Shown one piece after another: positions 1 to 8,947 of a stretch of 64,000 nucleotides of DNA. The DNA lies in NCBI GenBank assembly GCA_964596185.1, contig CAZQUE010000009.1, positions 1-64,000 on the forward strand, in the 5' to 3' direction. This DNA comes from DYKG01 sp964596185 (GTDB taxonomy: Bacteria > Muiribacteriota > Ozemobacteria > Ozemobacterales > Ozemobacteraceae). The position numbers were made by a program, and so were the translations under genes. The notes under the pieces are model-generated. The model saw nothing but the letters and a program-made list of their open reading frames with translations, ran no database searches and was not told the origin of the DNA. How positions within the stretch are numbered: the first letter of the stretch is position 1; each line of letters starts with the position of its first letter.

Positions 1-2
1 TT

Positions 3-221
3 GGCCAGCTAGGCATCAAGCGAATTCTTCTGGTAACCAGCGGAACTCATCTTTTTCGCGGCAAAAAGGTTTTTGAAAAACTCGGAATTCAGGTTCTTCC
101 GGCACCTTGCCACAGCTCCGCAGGGCTTTACTACTCGATGGGGCATTACCTACGTTCCCTCGATGCCACTTTGCATGAATGGATCGGCCTGGTTTATTAC
201 CGGCTGCGAAATTTTATTTAG
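3..221 (+). CDS. YdcF/SanA/ElyC-like (DUF218) protein, C-terminal fragment
   Basis: Only the last 72 codons are in the window; the gene begins upstream. The frame is open from base 3 to a TAG at 219-221. Two blocks are typical of the DUF218 family: ILLVTSGTHLFRG, the start of the second half of the Rossmann-like fold, and LHEWIGLVYYRL, the conserved C-terminal helix. Members are membrane-anchored or periplasmic proteins linked to envelope integrity or polysaccharide metabolism; their exact reaction is mostly unknown. ssb follows 87 bases later on the same strand with its own strong ribosome binding site. The family call rests on motif recognition in a short fragment. Confidence 0.72.
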   Translation, partial: GQLGIKRILLVTSGTHLFRGKKVFEKLGIQVLPAPCHSSAGLYYSMGHYLRSLDATLHEWIGLVYYRLRNFI

Positions 222-308
222 ATTTTGCAAAAAAAGATTTCCCATTTTTGTTTTTCCCTTGATTTAAGAGTGAGGTTTTAAATTTTACTCAAAATCTGGA
301 GGAAAAAA

Positions 309-680
309 ATGGTAAGTATGAATCGCGTTATCCTGGCCGGTAATCTCGCTCGTGACCCCGAACTGAAAGAAGTCAGCAATGGCCATTCCATGACCACTTT
401 TCCGGTGGCAGTCTCGCGACGCTGGAAAAACACTCATGGTGACGCCGAAAAGCAAACATCATTCTTTCGAATAGTCGTCTGGAACTCGGTGGCAGTCAAC
501 TGTGCCCGATATCTCAAAAAAGGTCGGCCAGTACTCGTTGAAGGTCGCCTCGAAACAAGATCTTTCACTGCTGACTCCGGCGAGAAGAAATACATAACCC
601 AGATTGTCGGCGACTCGGTTACCTTCCTCGAAAAACCTCAGGGCGCGGGCGATGTTGATAGCGGTCCGGCAATTTTCTGA
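309..680 (+). CDS. ssb: Single-stranded DNA-binding protein
   Basis: A 123-residue OB-fold SSB that coats single-stranded DNA in replication, repair and recombination. The N-terminus MNRVILAGNLARDPEL, the middle FFRIVVWN block and YLKKGRPVLVEGRLETR are family hallmarks. The start at 309 is supported by GGAGG at 298-302, six bases upstream; the family-typical Met is residue 4 of this start. The tail is unusual. The usual C-terminal tip is acidic and ends DDDIPF, whereas this one is short and ends DVDSGPAIF, keeping two acidic residues and the final Phe. At 123 residues it is shorter than many SSBs (about 140-180) because the linker is nearly absent. Confidence 0.95.
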   Translation: MVSMNRVILAGNLARDPELKEVSNGHSMTTFPVAVSRRWKNTHGDAEKQTSFFRIVVWNSVAVNCARYLKKGRPVLVEGRLETRSFTADSGEKKYITQIVGDSVTFLEKPQGAGDVDSGPAIF

Positions 681-697
681 TAAAAAATAAGAATTTT

Positions 698-728
698 TGT
701 GCACGTCTCGCCGTTTTGCATTTATAAT
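698..728 (+). promoter_or_regulatory. Possible sigma70-type promoter before the HD-GYP gene
   Basis: A perfect -10 hexamer TATAAT (723-728) lies 25 bases before the ATG at 753. A weak -35 match, TTGTGC (698-703), sits 19 bases upstream of it. The spacing is slightly long, so only the -10 is convincing. Confidence 0.35.
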
Positions 729-752
729 ATTGTCAGAACGGCGAGGCAACAC

Positions 753-2021
753 ATGAAAAAACAGTATAAATTACGCATTTTCGACTTTCTTAACTGCTTA
801 TCCGACATCCTTGACTGGATAAGCCCGGTTCTGAACGACCATCATAAACAAGTGGCCCTGATCTCGATGCGGCTGGCTGAAGCAATGGAGCTTCCGGTGC
901 TCGAACAGAACGAGATTGTCTGTGCCGGCATTCTTCATGACATCGGTGCCATTTCTCTGGCCGAACGCATGGAAACCATGAAATTCGAAAACACCACCGG
1001 ACAGGCCCATGCCGAACTCGGTTACTATCTGATCAACATCTTCGAGCCGATGAAAAAGGCCGCCGACATGATCAGATTTCACCACGTCCCCTGGGAAAGC
1101 GGACAAGGCAGATTTTATCAAGGATGGCAGGTTCCGCTCGGCAGCCGCATTCTATTTCTGGCCGACCATATCGCCCTTTTGATAAAAAAAGACCAGGAAA
1201 TCCTTGGCCAGATCGAAGAAATCAAAAGAAGAATCACCGCAGAAACCGAAAACTTATTCGAACCCGCGCTGGTGGATATATTTCTTAGCCTTGCCGACAA
1301 AGAATACTTCTGGCTCGACCTTGTTTCGCCCTTGATCGGCAAACAGCTTGAACAATCGGTTAAACTCGAAGCCATTTTTCTCAACAACCGCGACCTGCTT
1401 GCTTTCTCAAGCCTGATCAGGCGTATGATCGACTTTAGAAGTCCCTTTACCGCTACCCATTCCAGCGGCGTTTCGGCAACTGCCGAATTTCTTGGAAAAC
1501 TTGCGGGCCTGAACGAAAGCGAATGCTTCGAACTAAAAGTAGCCGGATATCTGCACGATCTTGGCAAACTCGCCATTCCAACCGAGATTCTTGAAAAACC
1601 TGATAAACTGACAACCGAAGAATTCAATCTGATGCGAGCGCACACTTTCTATACCTTCAGGGTACTGCAACCAATCGAAGATCTCGCCCAGATAAACATG
1701 TATGGCTCTTATCACCACGAAAGACTCGATGGCACCGGGTATCCATTCAGATTGAGCCGCCGCGACCTGCCGATGGGTTCAAGACTTCTGGCTGTAGCCG
1801 ATGTTTTTACCGCGCTGACCGAAGACAGACCTTACCGCAAAGGCATGTCAAACGAACAAACCATGCTGATTCTCGACAAAATGGGCCAGAACGGTAAATT
1901 GGACCATGATATCGTCGAACTTCTCAAAGAAGATTTGTCTGCCGTCAATCAGGTTCGCATCGCAGCCCAGGACTCATCCCGGGAAGAATACAAAAAATTT
2001 CTTACCGAAATCGGCGACTGA
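753..2021 (+). CDS. Double HD-domain protein with C-terminal HD-GYP domain
   Basis: A 422-residue protein with two HD-type modules. The N-terminal one has NDHHKQVALIS and GILHDIGA. The C-terminal one has the full HD-GYP signature: ATHSSGVS, then YLHDLGKLAIP, then YHHERLDGTGYP, then VADVFTALTEDRPYRKG. HD-GYP proteins hydrolyse cyclic di-GMP (or cGAMP) at a two- or three-metal site. There is no receiver, PAS or membrane segment, so the protein looks cytosolic. The start at 753 (MKKQYKLRIF) is preferred because GCGAGG at 741-746 lies six bases upstream; a GTG at 699 would also be in frame but overlaps the likely promoter. Its stop is one base from the end of the convergent M20 peptidase gene. 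Confidence 0.85.
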   Translation: MKKQYKLRIFDFLNCLSDILDWISPVLNDHHKQVALISMRLAEAMELPVLEQNEIVCAGILHDIGAISLAERMETMKFENTTGQAHAELGYYLINIFEPMKKAADMIRFHHVPWESGQGRFYQGWQVPLGSRILFLADHIALLIKKDQEILGQIEEIKRRITAETENLFEPALVDIFLSLADKEYFWLDLVSPLIGKQLEQSVKLEAIFLNNRDLLAFSSLIRRMIDFRSPFTATHSSGVSATAEFLGKLAGLNESECFELKVAGYLHDLGKLAIPTEILEKPDKLTTEEFNLMRAHTFYTFRVLQPIEDLAQINMYGSYHHERLDGTGYPFRLSRRDLPMGSRLLAVADVFTALTEDRPYRKGMSNEQTMLILDKMGQNGKLDHDIVELLKEDLSAVNQVRIAAQDSSREEYKKFLTEIGD

Positions 2022-2022
2022 T

Positions 2023-3318
2023 TCAGAGGGCAAACGGCAGGCAGGAATAAATCTGCAAAGCCTCCAGCAACTGCTCTTCGGAAACCCATTCATCCACAAT
2101 GTGCGCACAGCTTTCCAGACCCGGGCCTAGCCCTAGTGTCGGAATCTTTTCCATGCCCGCCGAGTACACCCCATCGGTTGAAAAGGGCCAGATCTTGTGC
2201 TGAGCTTCTCGTTTCAACACCTGCAGATAAAGATTCTGCAAGGTTTGAAAAAAATCGCTGTCAACCGGAGTTTCCCAGGCCGGATGATCTGAGGGCCAAT
2301 TGCTTTTCCTGCCGGTATAGGATTCCCCCCGGTAAATAATCGGAAAAATTTCAGCTTCAGGCCAGTTTTCAGAACTCTCCAGCCTGGTGCGAAGGTTTTG
2401 CAGATCGCAATCAAGTGCGGTCCTGGCAGTAACATGAGTTTGCGCACGGTCAGGAACGAAACTGCGACTGGCCGGCCAGCTCTGAATACTGGTTGCAACC
2501 AGAGTATTGCGCTTCAGCATCTGCTCTGGAGCCAGGCCGTGACGTTGCCGCTCAGCGGCATCGAGCGCCTCGATTGTCAGCAGCACTTTTGCCATTTTGT
2601 ATGCTGCATTGTCACCGACTTCAGGAACTGATGTATGTGCGTTTCGACCGCGGGTTTCGACGTAAAACTCAAGTTTACCGCGTTGTCCCCGGGCAATTTG
2701 CATCTGCGAAGGTTCGCCCAGCAGAACAAGATTTGGCCGAAAGTTGAATTCCTCACAAAGTTCTTTAAAAGCCAATCCTTCGCCGGCTTCTTCTTCCGTG
2801 ACGAAGCAGCCCACCAGCAGACATTTCTGGGGCAAATCATTTTCAAAAAGTCTGGCGATTTTCAAAGAAACGGCCATGGCCGCCAGAGCTCCCTTCATAT
2901 CGCAGGTACCCCGGCCGTATATTCTGCCATCGCGGCGATCAGCCGTAAAAGGAGGCGTATGCCAGTTCTCGGCGTCTTCTGCTTCAACCACGTCCATATG
3001 CGCATTATAGGCAAGAATTGGCAATTTTTTGGATTGCGCTTTCTCGAATAGCTCATGAAACCATTTTTTTCGATCCGACGCAGCTTCTTTAAAACAAGGC
3101 ATCGTCAGTGAGCCGGGCACGACCGCAGAGATTACCGAGCCGCGTTCATCCCGGCAGGCTGGTATTTTTTGGCGATCACACCAATTCAACAAAGAATCGG
3201 CGCATTCTTTTTCATGGCCACTGTAGGAGCGGCAGGCAATCAGATCAGCCAGGAGTTTGACACATGCTTCATATTCAATTGTTGTTTTTTCAATTATTCT
3301 ATCAAGGGATTGGTTCAT
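2023..3318 (-). CDS. M20-family zinc peptidase/deacylase (ArgE/DapE-like)
   Basis: A 431-residue amidohydrolase of the ArgE/DapE/ACY1 group, which removes acyl groups or cleaves dipeptides using two zinc ions. Metal-ligand regions in order are AYNAHMDVV (His and Asp), GRGTCDMKGALAA (bridging Asp), FVTEEEAGEG (general-base Glu plus a ligand Glu), LLGEPS and, near the end, CAHIVDEWVS (His). The dimerisation insert starts at RGKLEFYVETRGRNAHTS. The true substrate cannot be read from the sequence. Start chosen at the ATG at 3318 (MNQSLDRII), which has GGAAG six bases upstream; a TTG nine codons earlier lacks a ribosome site. It lies downstream of mutM and the cytochrome gene on the same strand. 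Confidence 0.85.
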   Translation of the reverse strand: MNQSLDRIIEKTTIEYEACVKLLADLIACRSYSGHEKECADSLLNWCDRQKIPACRDERGSVISAVVPGSLTMPCFKEAASDRKKWFHELFEKAQSKKLPILAYNAHMDVVEAEDAENWHTPPFTADRRDGRIYGRGTCDMKGALAAMAVSLKIARLFENDLPQKCLLVGCFVTEEEAGEGLAFKELCEEFNFRPNLVLLGEPSQMQIARGQRGKLEFYVETRGRNAHTSVPEVGDNAAYKMAKVLLTIEALDAAERQRHGLAPEQMLKRNTLVATSIQSWPASRSFVPDRAQTHVTARTALDCDLQNLRTRLESSENWPEAEIFPIIYRGESYTGRKSNWPSDHPAWETPVDSDFFQTLQNLYLQVLKREAQHKIWPFSTDGVYSAGMEKIPTLGLGPGLESCAHIVDEWVSEEQLLEALQIYSCLPFAL

Positions 3319-3351
3319 TTTTAACTTCCGTTTCACGGGAAACAAAACTGT

Positions 3352-4224
3352 CTACCAGGGAGAACGCCCATCGTTATGGCATCGAGCGCAAACCCAGGGA
3401 TCTGAATGGCATGCCTGGCACTTTTGCGGGTTGGTCTTTGCGGCAAGCCCGTGTCGGTGTTTTACCCATGCCAGAGTATGATTTCGGGGCTTTCGTGAAT
3501 GACAGTCAATGCATGATGATTCCTCATGACACATGCGGCAATGCTGTGGATCGGTTCGGTAAGCAATGCCGTGTTTCTTTTCATAATTGCGGGTATGATC
3601 AGCCGGCCTGGGTGTTGGATTGTGACACATCACGCAGTTTTTTGGGATTTCATTACCGGTATGACAGACCAGACAGTCTTCCATGTATGAATTAATTTTG
3701 TGACCGTCGAGGTTTTCCCAGTCGGTCACTCCGGGATGGCATCTTGAACATTCAAATTTTTCGTGTTTCTGATGTGAAAAAACAAAACCTTTTTTCAGTC
3801 GCTTTCTTTCTCTCATGGTTTCGCCGGGGGTTTCAAGATGACAAAGAGCGCAGTCAGCTTTTTCGCGGGTTTTGAAGTGGCATTGCAGGCAGCGTTTTTC
3901 GCCTGGCCGACCGAATGTATCCTGAATATCATTGTTCTGGCTAAATAGCAGGTTTACTCCGGTTGCAACGATATCAGAGCGGCGCAAAGGTTGCCAGCCA
4001 GGCGGCAGCATTGCAGCATCTTTTTTGCCCGTTTCTTCTGAGTTAATATGACAACGGGCACAGCTGACCGAGTTCAATTCATGGGTTTTGTGGGAAAATC
4101 TTAAATTGGCATGGGAAACCAGCCTGTCGCGGCTGAAAACTGAGCCCATCGACAAAGCCAGAAGCAAAATCAGAATGAAAGCTATTCTCTGCAAATTTAA
4201 AACCTCGCCAGTTTCAATCGGCAT
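3352..4224 (-). CDS. Decaheme c-type cytochrome, exported
   Basis: Ten CXXCH heme-binding motifs can be counted: CARCH, CLQCH, CALCH, CSRCH, CLVCH, CVMCH, CRMCH, CIDCH, CQACH and a second CARCH. Many are preceded by an upstream His suited to bis-His ligation (FSHKTHE, FSHQKHE). An N-terminal hydrophobic stretch, IAFILILLLALSMGSVFS, is a signal peptide or anchor, so heme attachment and function are periplasmic. Multiheme cytochromes of this kind carry electrons in anaerobic respiration or extracellular transfer. The start is uncertain: the ATG at 4224 places the signal about ten residues in, while a TTG at 4194 has GAGG eight bases upstream and directly precedes QRIAFILIL. No heme-lyase or oxidoreductase partner lies nearby. 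Confidence 0.83.
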   Translation of the reverse strand: MPIETGEVLNLQRIAFILILLLALSMGSVFSRDRLVSHANLRFSHKTHELNSVSCARCHINSEETGKKDAAMLPPGWQPLRRSDIVATGVNLLFSQNNDIQDTFGRPGEKRCLQCHFKTREKADCALCHLETPGETMRERKRLKKGFVFSHQKHEKFECSRCHPGVTDWENLDGHKINSYMEDCLVCHTGNEIPKNCVMCHNPTPRPADHTRNYEKKHGIAYRTDPQHCRMCHEESSCIDCHSRKPRNHTLAWVKHRHGLAAKTNPQKCQACHSDPWVCARCHNDGRSPW

Positions 4225-4383
4225 TCTACCGCGAACTGCGATTTTGTACAAGACTGATTTTTGCCCTTGTTTGCGGCGGTTTGAGAGGGCCATACCAACG
4301 ATTTTTATTGGGCCGACAATTCGATAAGTTTTGAATGAAAATCCGCCCACATTTTTTGTTGGAAAATCGCATTTTCTTTGTCT

Positions 4384-5187
4384 TTAAGTCTGGCAAATGG
4401 GGCAAAAGAAAGAGCTGCGGCCACCGATCTGCCGGTTTTCAATCCGGGCTTTGCCACATTGATGGCAGAGGCTGCCGGCCTGAGCGTAAACCAGCGTCTC
4501 GATATCAAAATGACCGGTTTCACGGTCAAGGTTAAATTTCGGCAGCAGACTTTTCAAACCTGCGTCAACCGATTTTGCGATTACCTGAAGCATGGCATGA
4601 TAAAGTTTTTTCACTTCGGCCGGCTTGAGTGATGAGGCCGTTCGGTCGGGCATGATTCCGGCCTTAAAAAGTGATTCACTGGCGTAAATATTGCCGACTC
4701 CGGCTATCATTGCCTGATCCATGATCAACACTTTGATTTGCCGATTGCTGCTCTGACAGATTTTTCGAAGATAATCCGGAGTGAGATCATTTTTGAAAGG
4801 TTCAGGCACTCTCTCTGGCAAGGCCCGAACCACTTCGACAACGCCGAAGCGGCGTGAATCGATAAAAGCAAGAACACGGCCCGAGGCCAACATTATTCGC
4901 AAATGTTCGTGCTTATCAATTCGGTCAGGCCTGAGCATCAATTTGAAAAATCCGGTCATACCCAGATGAAAATGCAGATATTCGTTTGCGCCAAAGTCGA
5001 AGAAAATCGACTTGGCCTGGCGAAAGACCTTTACGATCGGTGCTTGAAGCAGTCTTTTCACTTCAGAGTTTGCGGGCAGCGGCCGCCGCAATTTTGGCGA
5101 CAGCCGCTGCCAATCAAGAATTTTGTCTCCATGCAGATGATGATTCAGGGCAACTGCAATCGTATTTACTTCAGGCAATTCAGGCAT
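4384..5187 (-). CDS. mutM: Formamidopyrimidine-DNA glycosylase
   Basis: A 267-residue Fpg/MutM that excises oxidised purines such as 8-oxoguanine and nicks the DNA by beta/delta elimination. The mature N-terminus starts PELPEV, giving catalytic Pro2 and Glu3. The conserved Lys is in FRQAKSIFF. The helix-two-turn-helix block is IAGVGNIYASESLF, and the C-terminal zinc finger is CHQCGK followed by CPICQ. Length and motifs are those of a complete enzyme. It is the first gene of a minus-strand series with the decaheme cytochrome and M20 peptidase downstream; the functional link is unclear and may be only positional. Confidence 0.95.
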   Translation of the reverse strand: MPELPEVNTIAVALNHHLHGDKILDWQRLSPKLRRPLPANSEVKRLLQAPIVKVFRQAKSIFFDFGANEYLHFHLGMTGFFKLMLRPDRIDKHEHLRIMLASGRVLAFIDSRRFGVVEVVRALPERVPEPFKNDLTPDYLRKICQSSNRQIKVLIMDQAMIAGVGNIYASESLFKAGIMPDRTASSLKPAEVKKLYHAMLQVIAKSVDAGLKSLLPKFNLDRETGHFDIETLVYAQAGSLCHQCGKARIENRQIGGRSSFFCPICQT

Positions 5188-5228
5188 TTTTGATTCTTTC
5201 AGATTTTTTTAAACGCAACCCAGCCTCT

Positions 5229-6503
5229 TCAGTTACCGGAAACATTGCCGGTAAGAGAAGCGCCACCTTCAGTTTTATCGGGATAAAGGCTGATGTCATC
5301 GTTGCTCATTTTATCATCGATACCATTCTTGCCTACCGAATAAAACCTGATTTTACCATCTTCTTCTAGAGACAAAATCGAGTTTGCCGCTTCAGGGGCT
5401 AAAGGGTCAGAAACTTTTTCGGAAATTCCGGCGATATCTGCCAGCTCTGCCGCCAACACCGCCCGTTTTGCCTGGCGTTCGCTGAAAACTTCATAGGCTC
5501 TGGTAAAGTTAGGCACAGCTATAAGCAAGACAGGATGTTTCCAACCATGAAGAGTTTTCATCAGCAGCTCTTTATCGTTGGGATGATTGATGACTTTACG
5601 GTATTCACCGTCAGGGTTACCGAAAATCAAAGTGAGTAAGTAAGCTGCCAAAGGCGCCTTCTCGTAGATTTTTGCTGAAAAATGCTTGAAGAATACATAT
5701 TCGCTTTCAAGAAAATGCCTGAAAGGGATCTCGAGTTTGAGCGAAGTCATTATTATTTCATGCAGTTCAGCAGCTTCCACAGCAGAAATGAGGTTTAAAT
5801 CAAGAATGCTTTCTTTTGGCAGGTTCAGATCACCTGCTCCCTTGACACAGCGTGCAAACGGTTCAACAGCCACATTGGCAACGGCAATCGCCACCATCTT
5901 TCCGATCAGATAAGGATTGGTAATTTCGGTAAAAGATGCAAGTTTAAGGTTCGCCGAAAGAATGAACCCGGAGCTTTTTTGCGGATTCTGCTTCTTGAAA
6001 AATTCCATATATGAACTCATCAATCTGGCTGCATTTCGAACCTTGCGCAAGTTGATCAATTCAGGTGACTGGGTGAAAGGGTCTATCTGGTGAGTGGAGA
6101 AAAGATTCAGCTCCTCCCATTTCAGGGCATCAAATTCCAAGATTTTCTGGTTTATTTCATTGATTGTGGCCTGCTCGACCTTGGAAAAGTCAACATAAGG
6201 ATCGGTGGAATTTTTTGATTTGGCCTGCAGCTTTTCACCCTGGTTTTGCAGATAATCCAGCGCATCTATTGCCTGCAGAACCCTTTCAGGAACAAAAGGC
6301 CCTTTAACCCGCTCTTTGAGCTGCCCGGTTTTCATGTAAACCATTGGTTGGTCATTATTATTCATCAACATTCGCACCGCGTTGGCCATATTGTAGAAAC
6401 TATAGACCGTAACTGCCAATGAAAAGATGAAAAGCCCCAACATAACCACAATGGCTCTTTTTACTGGACTCAATTTATAGAAACGCTCGATCAGTCTGCG
6501 CAT
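5229..6503 (-). CDS. Membrane-anchored protein of unknown function in a sigma-factor operon
   Basis: A 424-residue protein with one N-terminal membrane segment (about residues 15-40, AIVVMLGLFIFSLAVTVYSF). The rest is probably periplasmic and helix-rich. The last 50 residues contain GKIRFYSVGKNGIDDKMSND, resembling the calcium-binding end of type II secretion major pseudopilins (YSxGxDG..D), although the rest is not pseudopilin-like. The ATG at 6503 has AAGGAG eight bases upstream and overlaps the preceding gene by 13 bases. It is the third gene after an ECF sigma factor and a two-helix membrane protein, which suggests an envelope-stress or export role. I do not recognise a family. Confidence 0.65.
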   Translation of the reverse strand: MRRLIERFYKLSPVKRAIVVMLGLFIFSLAVTVYSFYNMANAVRMLMNNNDQPMVYMKTGQLKERVKGPFVPERVLQAIDALDYLQNQGEKLQAKSKNSTDPYVDFSKVEQATINEINQKILEFDALKWEELNLFSTHQIDPFTQSPELINLRKVRNAARLMSSYMEFFKKQNPQKSSGFILSANLKLASFTEITNPYLIGKMVAIAVANVAVEPFARCVKGAGDLNLPKESILDLNLISAVEAAELHEIIMTSLKLEIPFRHFLESEYVFFKHFSAKIYEKAPLAAYLLTLIFGNPDGEYRKVINHPNDKELLMKTLHGWKHPVLLIAVPNFTRAYEVFSERQAKRAVLAAELADIAGISEKVSDPLAPEAANSILSLEEDGKIRFYSVGKNGIDDKMSNDDISLYPDKTEGGASLTGNVSGN

Positions 6504-6931
6504 GATATGTCTCCTTTGCCAATAGCATTGTTGTCGTCGGCCTTCATCAGTGCTGCAGCAAAAATGAATGCCATAACCGAAATTTTAAAAAACAATTTAA
6601 AACATCCTTCAAAAAGAAGATTGATCAATCTTGCACTTTCATTTAGCGATTCCAGCCCGGCAGCGATCTGCTCATACTGATCGACAGTTTCAAGCGAAAG
6701 CATTTCGGCGGGCGTGGGTGCTGGCAGAAGAAAACCGAAGACCAGATACAGAAACCATGCAACCAGTAGGTAGCCAACGAAATAAAGGCAAAGCCTTTTC
6801 AAACCCTGCACTGGAATAGCTCCGATGGCCGACTGCCCGACCCGGCCCAGAATGGCCTCGCGCAGCTTTTGATCTTCAGCTGCCATAGCGTTGATTTTCT
6901 TAAATGCACTGCTGAGTTGCTCTTTATTCAT
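6491..6931 (-). CDS. Small two-helix membrane protein, possible anti-sigma factor
   Basis: A 146-residue protein with a charged cytosolic N-terminus (MNKEQLSSAFKKINAMAAED) and two hydrophobic segments, LCLYFVGYLLVAWFLYLVFGF and LFFKISVMAFIFAAALM. Its start overlaps the sigma-factor stop by four bases (ATGA), so the two are translationally coupled. That position is where anti-sigma factors normally lie, and a short cytosolic domain followed by membrane helices fits. However, no zinc-binding HxxxCxxC motif of the ZAS group is present, so the anti-sigma role is inferred from context only. Confidence 0.6.
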   Translation of the reverse strand: MNKEQLSSAFKKINAMAAEDQKLREAILGRVGQSAIGAIPVQGLKRLCLYFVGYLLVAWFLYLVFGFLLPAPTPAEMLSLETVDQYEQIAAGLESLNESARLINLLFEGCFKLFFKISVMAFIFAAALMKADDNNAIGKGDISCAD

Positions 6932-7452
6932 ATGCCTTCCTCTTCAAATCCGGCGCCCAGTTTTTCTTTTATCCGGGCAAGCCTGGACATTACCGTGCCT
7001 ATTTTAATTTCCATGGTTTCAGCGATTTCCTTGTAACTCAAATCCGCTGAGAATCTTAAAGCAATGATCTGCCTCTCGTCTTCATCGAGATTTGCCAGCA
7101 AAGATCTGAGGCGGCTTACCCGCTCATCATGCAGCAATCTTTCTTCAAGCTCAGAAGCGGCGGTAGCCTCTTCGAAGCCACAATAACGCAGCAGGTATCT
7201 GCAGCGACCGAGCAGACTCCTACGACGTTTGAGAGCTTCATTGCGGGCAACCTTACACAACCAGGCGCGGCGCTTGAAATCTTCATTGAAGAATTCCGCA
7301 CATTGCCAGGCCTTTACAAACACTTCCTGCGTCAGATCCCAGGCATCGCCGGCATCAGCACAGACGGCATAGATTATCGAATAGACCAGACCCTGGTATT
7401 TATCGAGAACTGTCGCGAATTCATGATTAAGTTGTCTGGTTGTTTTTTCCAT
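6928..7452 (-). CDS. ECF-type RNA polymerase sigma factor
   Basis: A 174-residue sigma-70-family factor with only regions 2 and 4, the ECF layout. Region 2 is LVYSIIYAVCADAGDAWDLTQEVFVKAWQ in sense; its conserved DAWDLTQEVFVKAW part binds the -10 element and core enzyme. Region 4 runs through LDEDERQIIALRF and LSYKEIAETMEIKIGTVMSR, the helix-turn-helix that reads the -35 element. It is the first gene of a three-gene operon with overlapping frames, followed by two membrane proteins that probably sense or transmit an envelope signal. No clear autoregulatory ECF promoter was identified in the 175 bases upstream. Confidence 0.9.
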   Translation of the reverse strand: MEKTTRQLNHEFATVLDKYQGLVYSIIYAVCADAGDAWDLTQEVFVKAWQCAEFFNEDFKRRAWLCKVARNEALKRRRSLLGRCRYLLRYCGFEEATAASELEERLLHDERVSRLRSLLANLDEDERQIIALRFSADLSYKEIAETMEIKIGTVMSRLARIKEKLGAGFEEEGI

Positions 7453-7627
7453 TGCAAAAATACTAATCCCGCAAAAGCCATTTTATTCCATTTATTTTCA
7501 AAAAACCTGAAAAAGATTTTTGATTCCGCCTTAAAGCCGCATTGCAAAAGATGCCAAAGAAGCGTTAGGTGTTGCCCATGGCCGCGACCAAAGCAAATTT
7601 GGCCCGCCAAAAGCTTAAATCGAAAGG

Positions 7628-8947
7628 TTAGAAATTCACCTGAGTTTCAAAAAAGGCGGTGTTGTTTTCGCTGAACTGGGCTACCGGACCAAGCGATTCT
7701 GCCCCTTCGCCATTGGCTTGAAATCCCAACACGAAGGTCAAATAATCAGACTTCTGTATAAAGATTTTCGGAGTCAGTACATATTCGCCGGTGGTAAAAT
7801 TGGTCAAACCGTTGAATTCGATGCGCAAGCGCTCTTTGCGAAAGGTTTGGCGCAACTGTAGTGAACCCAGATATTCGGTTTTCCCCAGTTGATATGGGGT
7901 TTGTGTCTTCAGATCGGGAACATAGGACATCATTGTCTGCAGGTTTACATAAAAATTACGCGGCAAATTTTTGTCTGTGCCAAGCAGAAAGGCGTATTGG
8001 TCGCTGACGAACATCTTGCCGATACGGCCATCGGAAAAAGAAGACCAGCTCTTGTCACGGCTGAAGGCAAATTCATAGCGAATCAGCAATTCATCGGAAA
8101 ATTGTACGTTGCCGTTAACGGCAATGGTTTCATCGATCGGATAAGTGCCGGTAATCAGGCCGGGCTTTTCAAGACTTATCACCGGCAGTCGTTCTTTCAG
8201 GCGCAGATAGTGCAGCCGCAGCTCAAATTTTCTGAAGGTTGAACTGAACTCGACGTGAAATTGCGGATCGAAACTTGTGCTTTCAGAAGATTTGTAGGTC
8301 ACGCCATTAAACAAAATTTCATTAGCCAGCGATTTATGAATGGCATAGGCCCAGCGGCTGAAGATCGATGGAAACTCACTGGCATCGAAATATGGCATGT
8401 AATGACCTGAAAGAGAGAAATGGCGGTTGATGAACCAGCTTGCCTTTAGTGCGGGAATTTCTTTTTTGTCACGATTGTAATCGTTGGCAAGGCCATTATG
8501 GAATCTTCGCGAGTTGAGTTTATCAACAAAAGAAAACTTGTCCCCACTACCGATATTTTCGAGCATGGTGCCGGCTTTGAAATTGAAATCGCCACCTTTG
8601 AAGCTATAATAGTTTTCTCCGGGAAAAACGGTCCACTTTTTGTTGTTGTCTTCGGTGTAATAGTTGAAATTAGCTCCGGCTACCAGTTTCTGGCCACCGT
8701 TGAAATCACGTTCAAAGTTGATTCGGCCCTGATCGAAAGATGAAAACTGGTTATACTGCCAGTTCCACCAACCGGTTACGTATGGCCGTCTGATCGTCGG
8801 CGTCGAAGAATCTGAATCGCCCCAGTCATCCCATTCGTCGGCAAAAAGAGTCGAAAATTGCAGAAAAAGCACCAGCAGCAGAGCGACCAAAGCTCTGCCA
8901 ATGCGGCCAGGCCGCGGCAAAAAAGCTGAGTATTGCAGTGTTTTAAT
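7628..8947 (-). CDS. Outer-membrane beta-barrel protein (porin-like)
   Basis: About 439 residues with a signal peptide (RIGRALVALLLVLFLQFSTLFA) and then alternating aromatic strands ending TQVNF, the C-terminal Phe used as an outer-membrane insertion signal. Sequence features suggest a barrel of many strands; the substrate is unknown. The start is odd. The only upstream ATG (9016) lies inside the preceding terminator region and lacks a ribosome site. A perfect AGGAGG at 8955-8960 stands seven bases before an in-frame ATT (8947-8945), and the next in-frame canonical start (TTG) is 27 bases further in. I therefore take ATT as the probable start. It follows, on the same strand, an LolA-like gene from which it is separated by a terminator. 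Confidence 0.68.
   Translation of the reverse strand: MKTLQYSAFLPRPGRIGRALVALLLVLFLQFSTLFADEWDDWGDSDSSTPTIRRPYVTGWWNWQYNQFSSFDQGRINFERDFNGGQKLVAGANFNYYTEDNNKKWTVFPGENYYSFKGGDFNFKAGTMLENIGSGDKFSFVDKLNSRRFHNGLANDYNRDKKEIPALKASWFINRHFSLSGHYMPYFDASEFPSIFSRWAYAIHKSLANEILFNGVTYKSSESTSFDPQFHVEFSSTFRKFELRLHYLRLKERLPVISLEKPGLITGTYPIDETIAVNGNVQFSDELLIRYEFAFSRDKSWSSFSDGRIGKMFVSDQYAFLLGTDKNLPRNFYVNLQTMMSYVPDLKTQTPYQLGKTEYLGSLQLRQTFRKERLRIEFNGLTNFTTGEYVLTPKIFIQKSDYLTFVLGFQANGEGAESLGPVAQFSENNTAFFETQVNF

Noticed and set aside
459..752. Minus-strand open frame opposite ssb
   Set aside because: Antisense to a strongly supported ssb gene, no ribosome site or family match.
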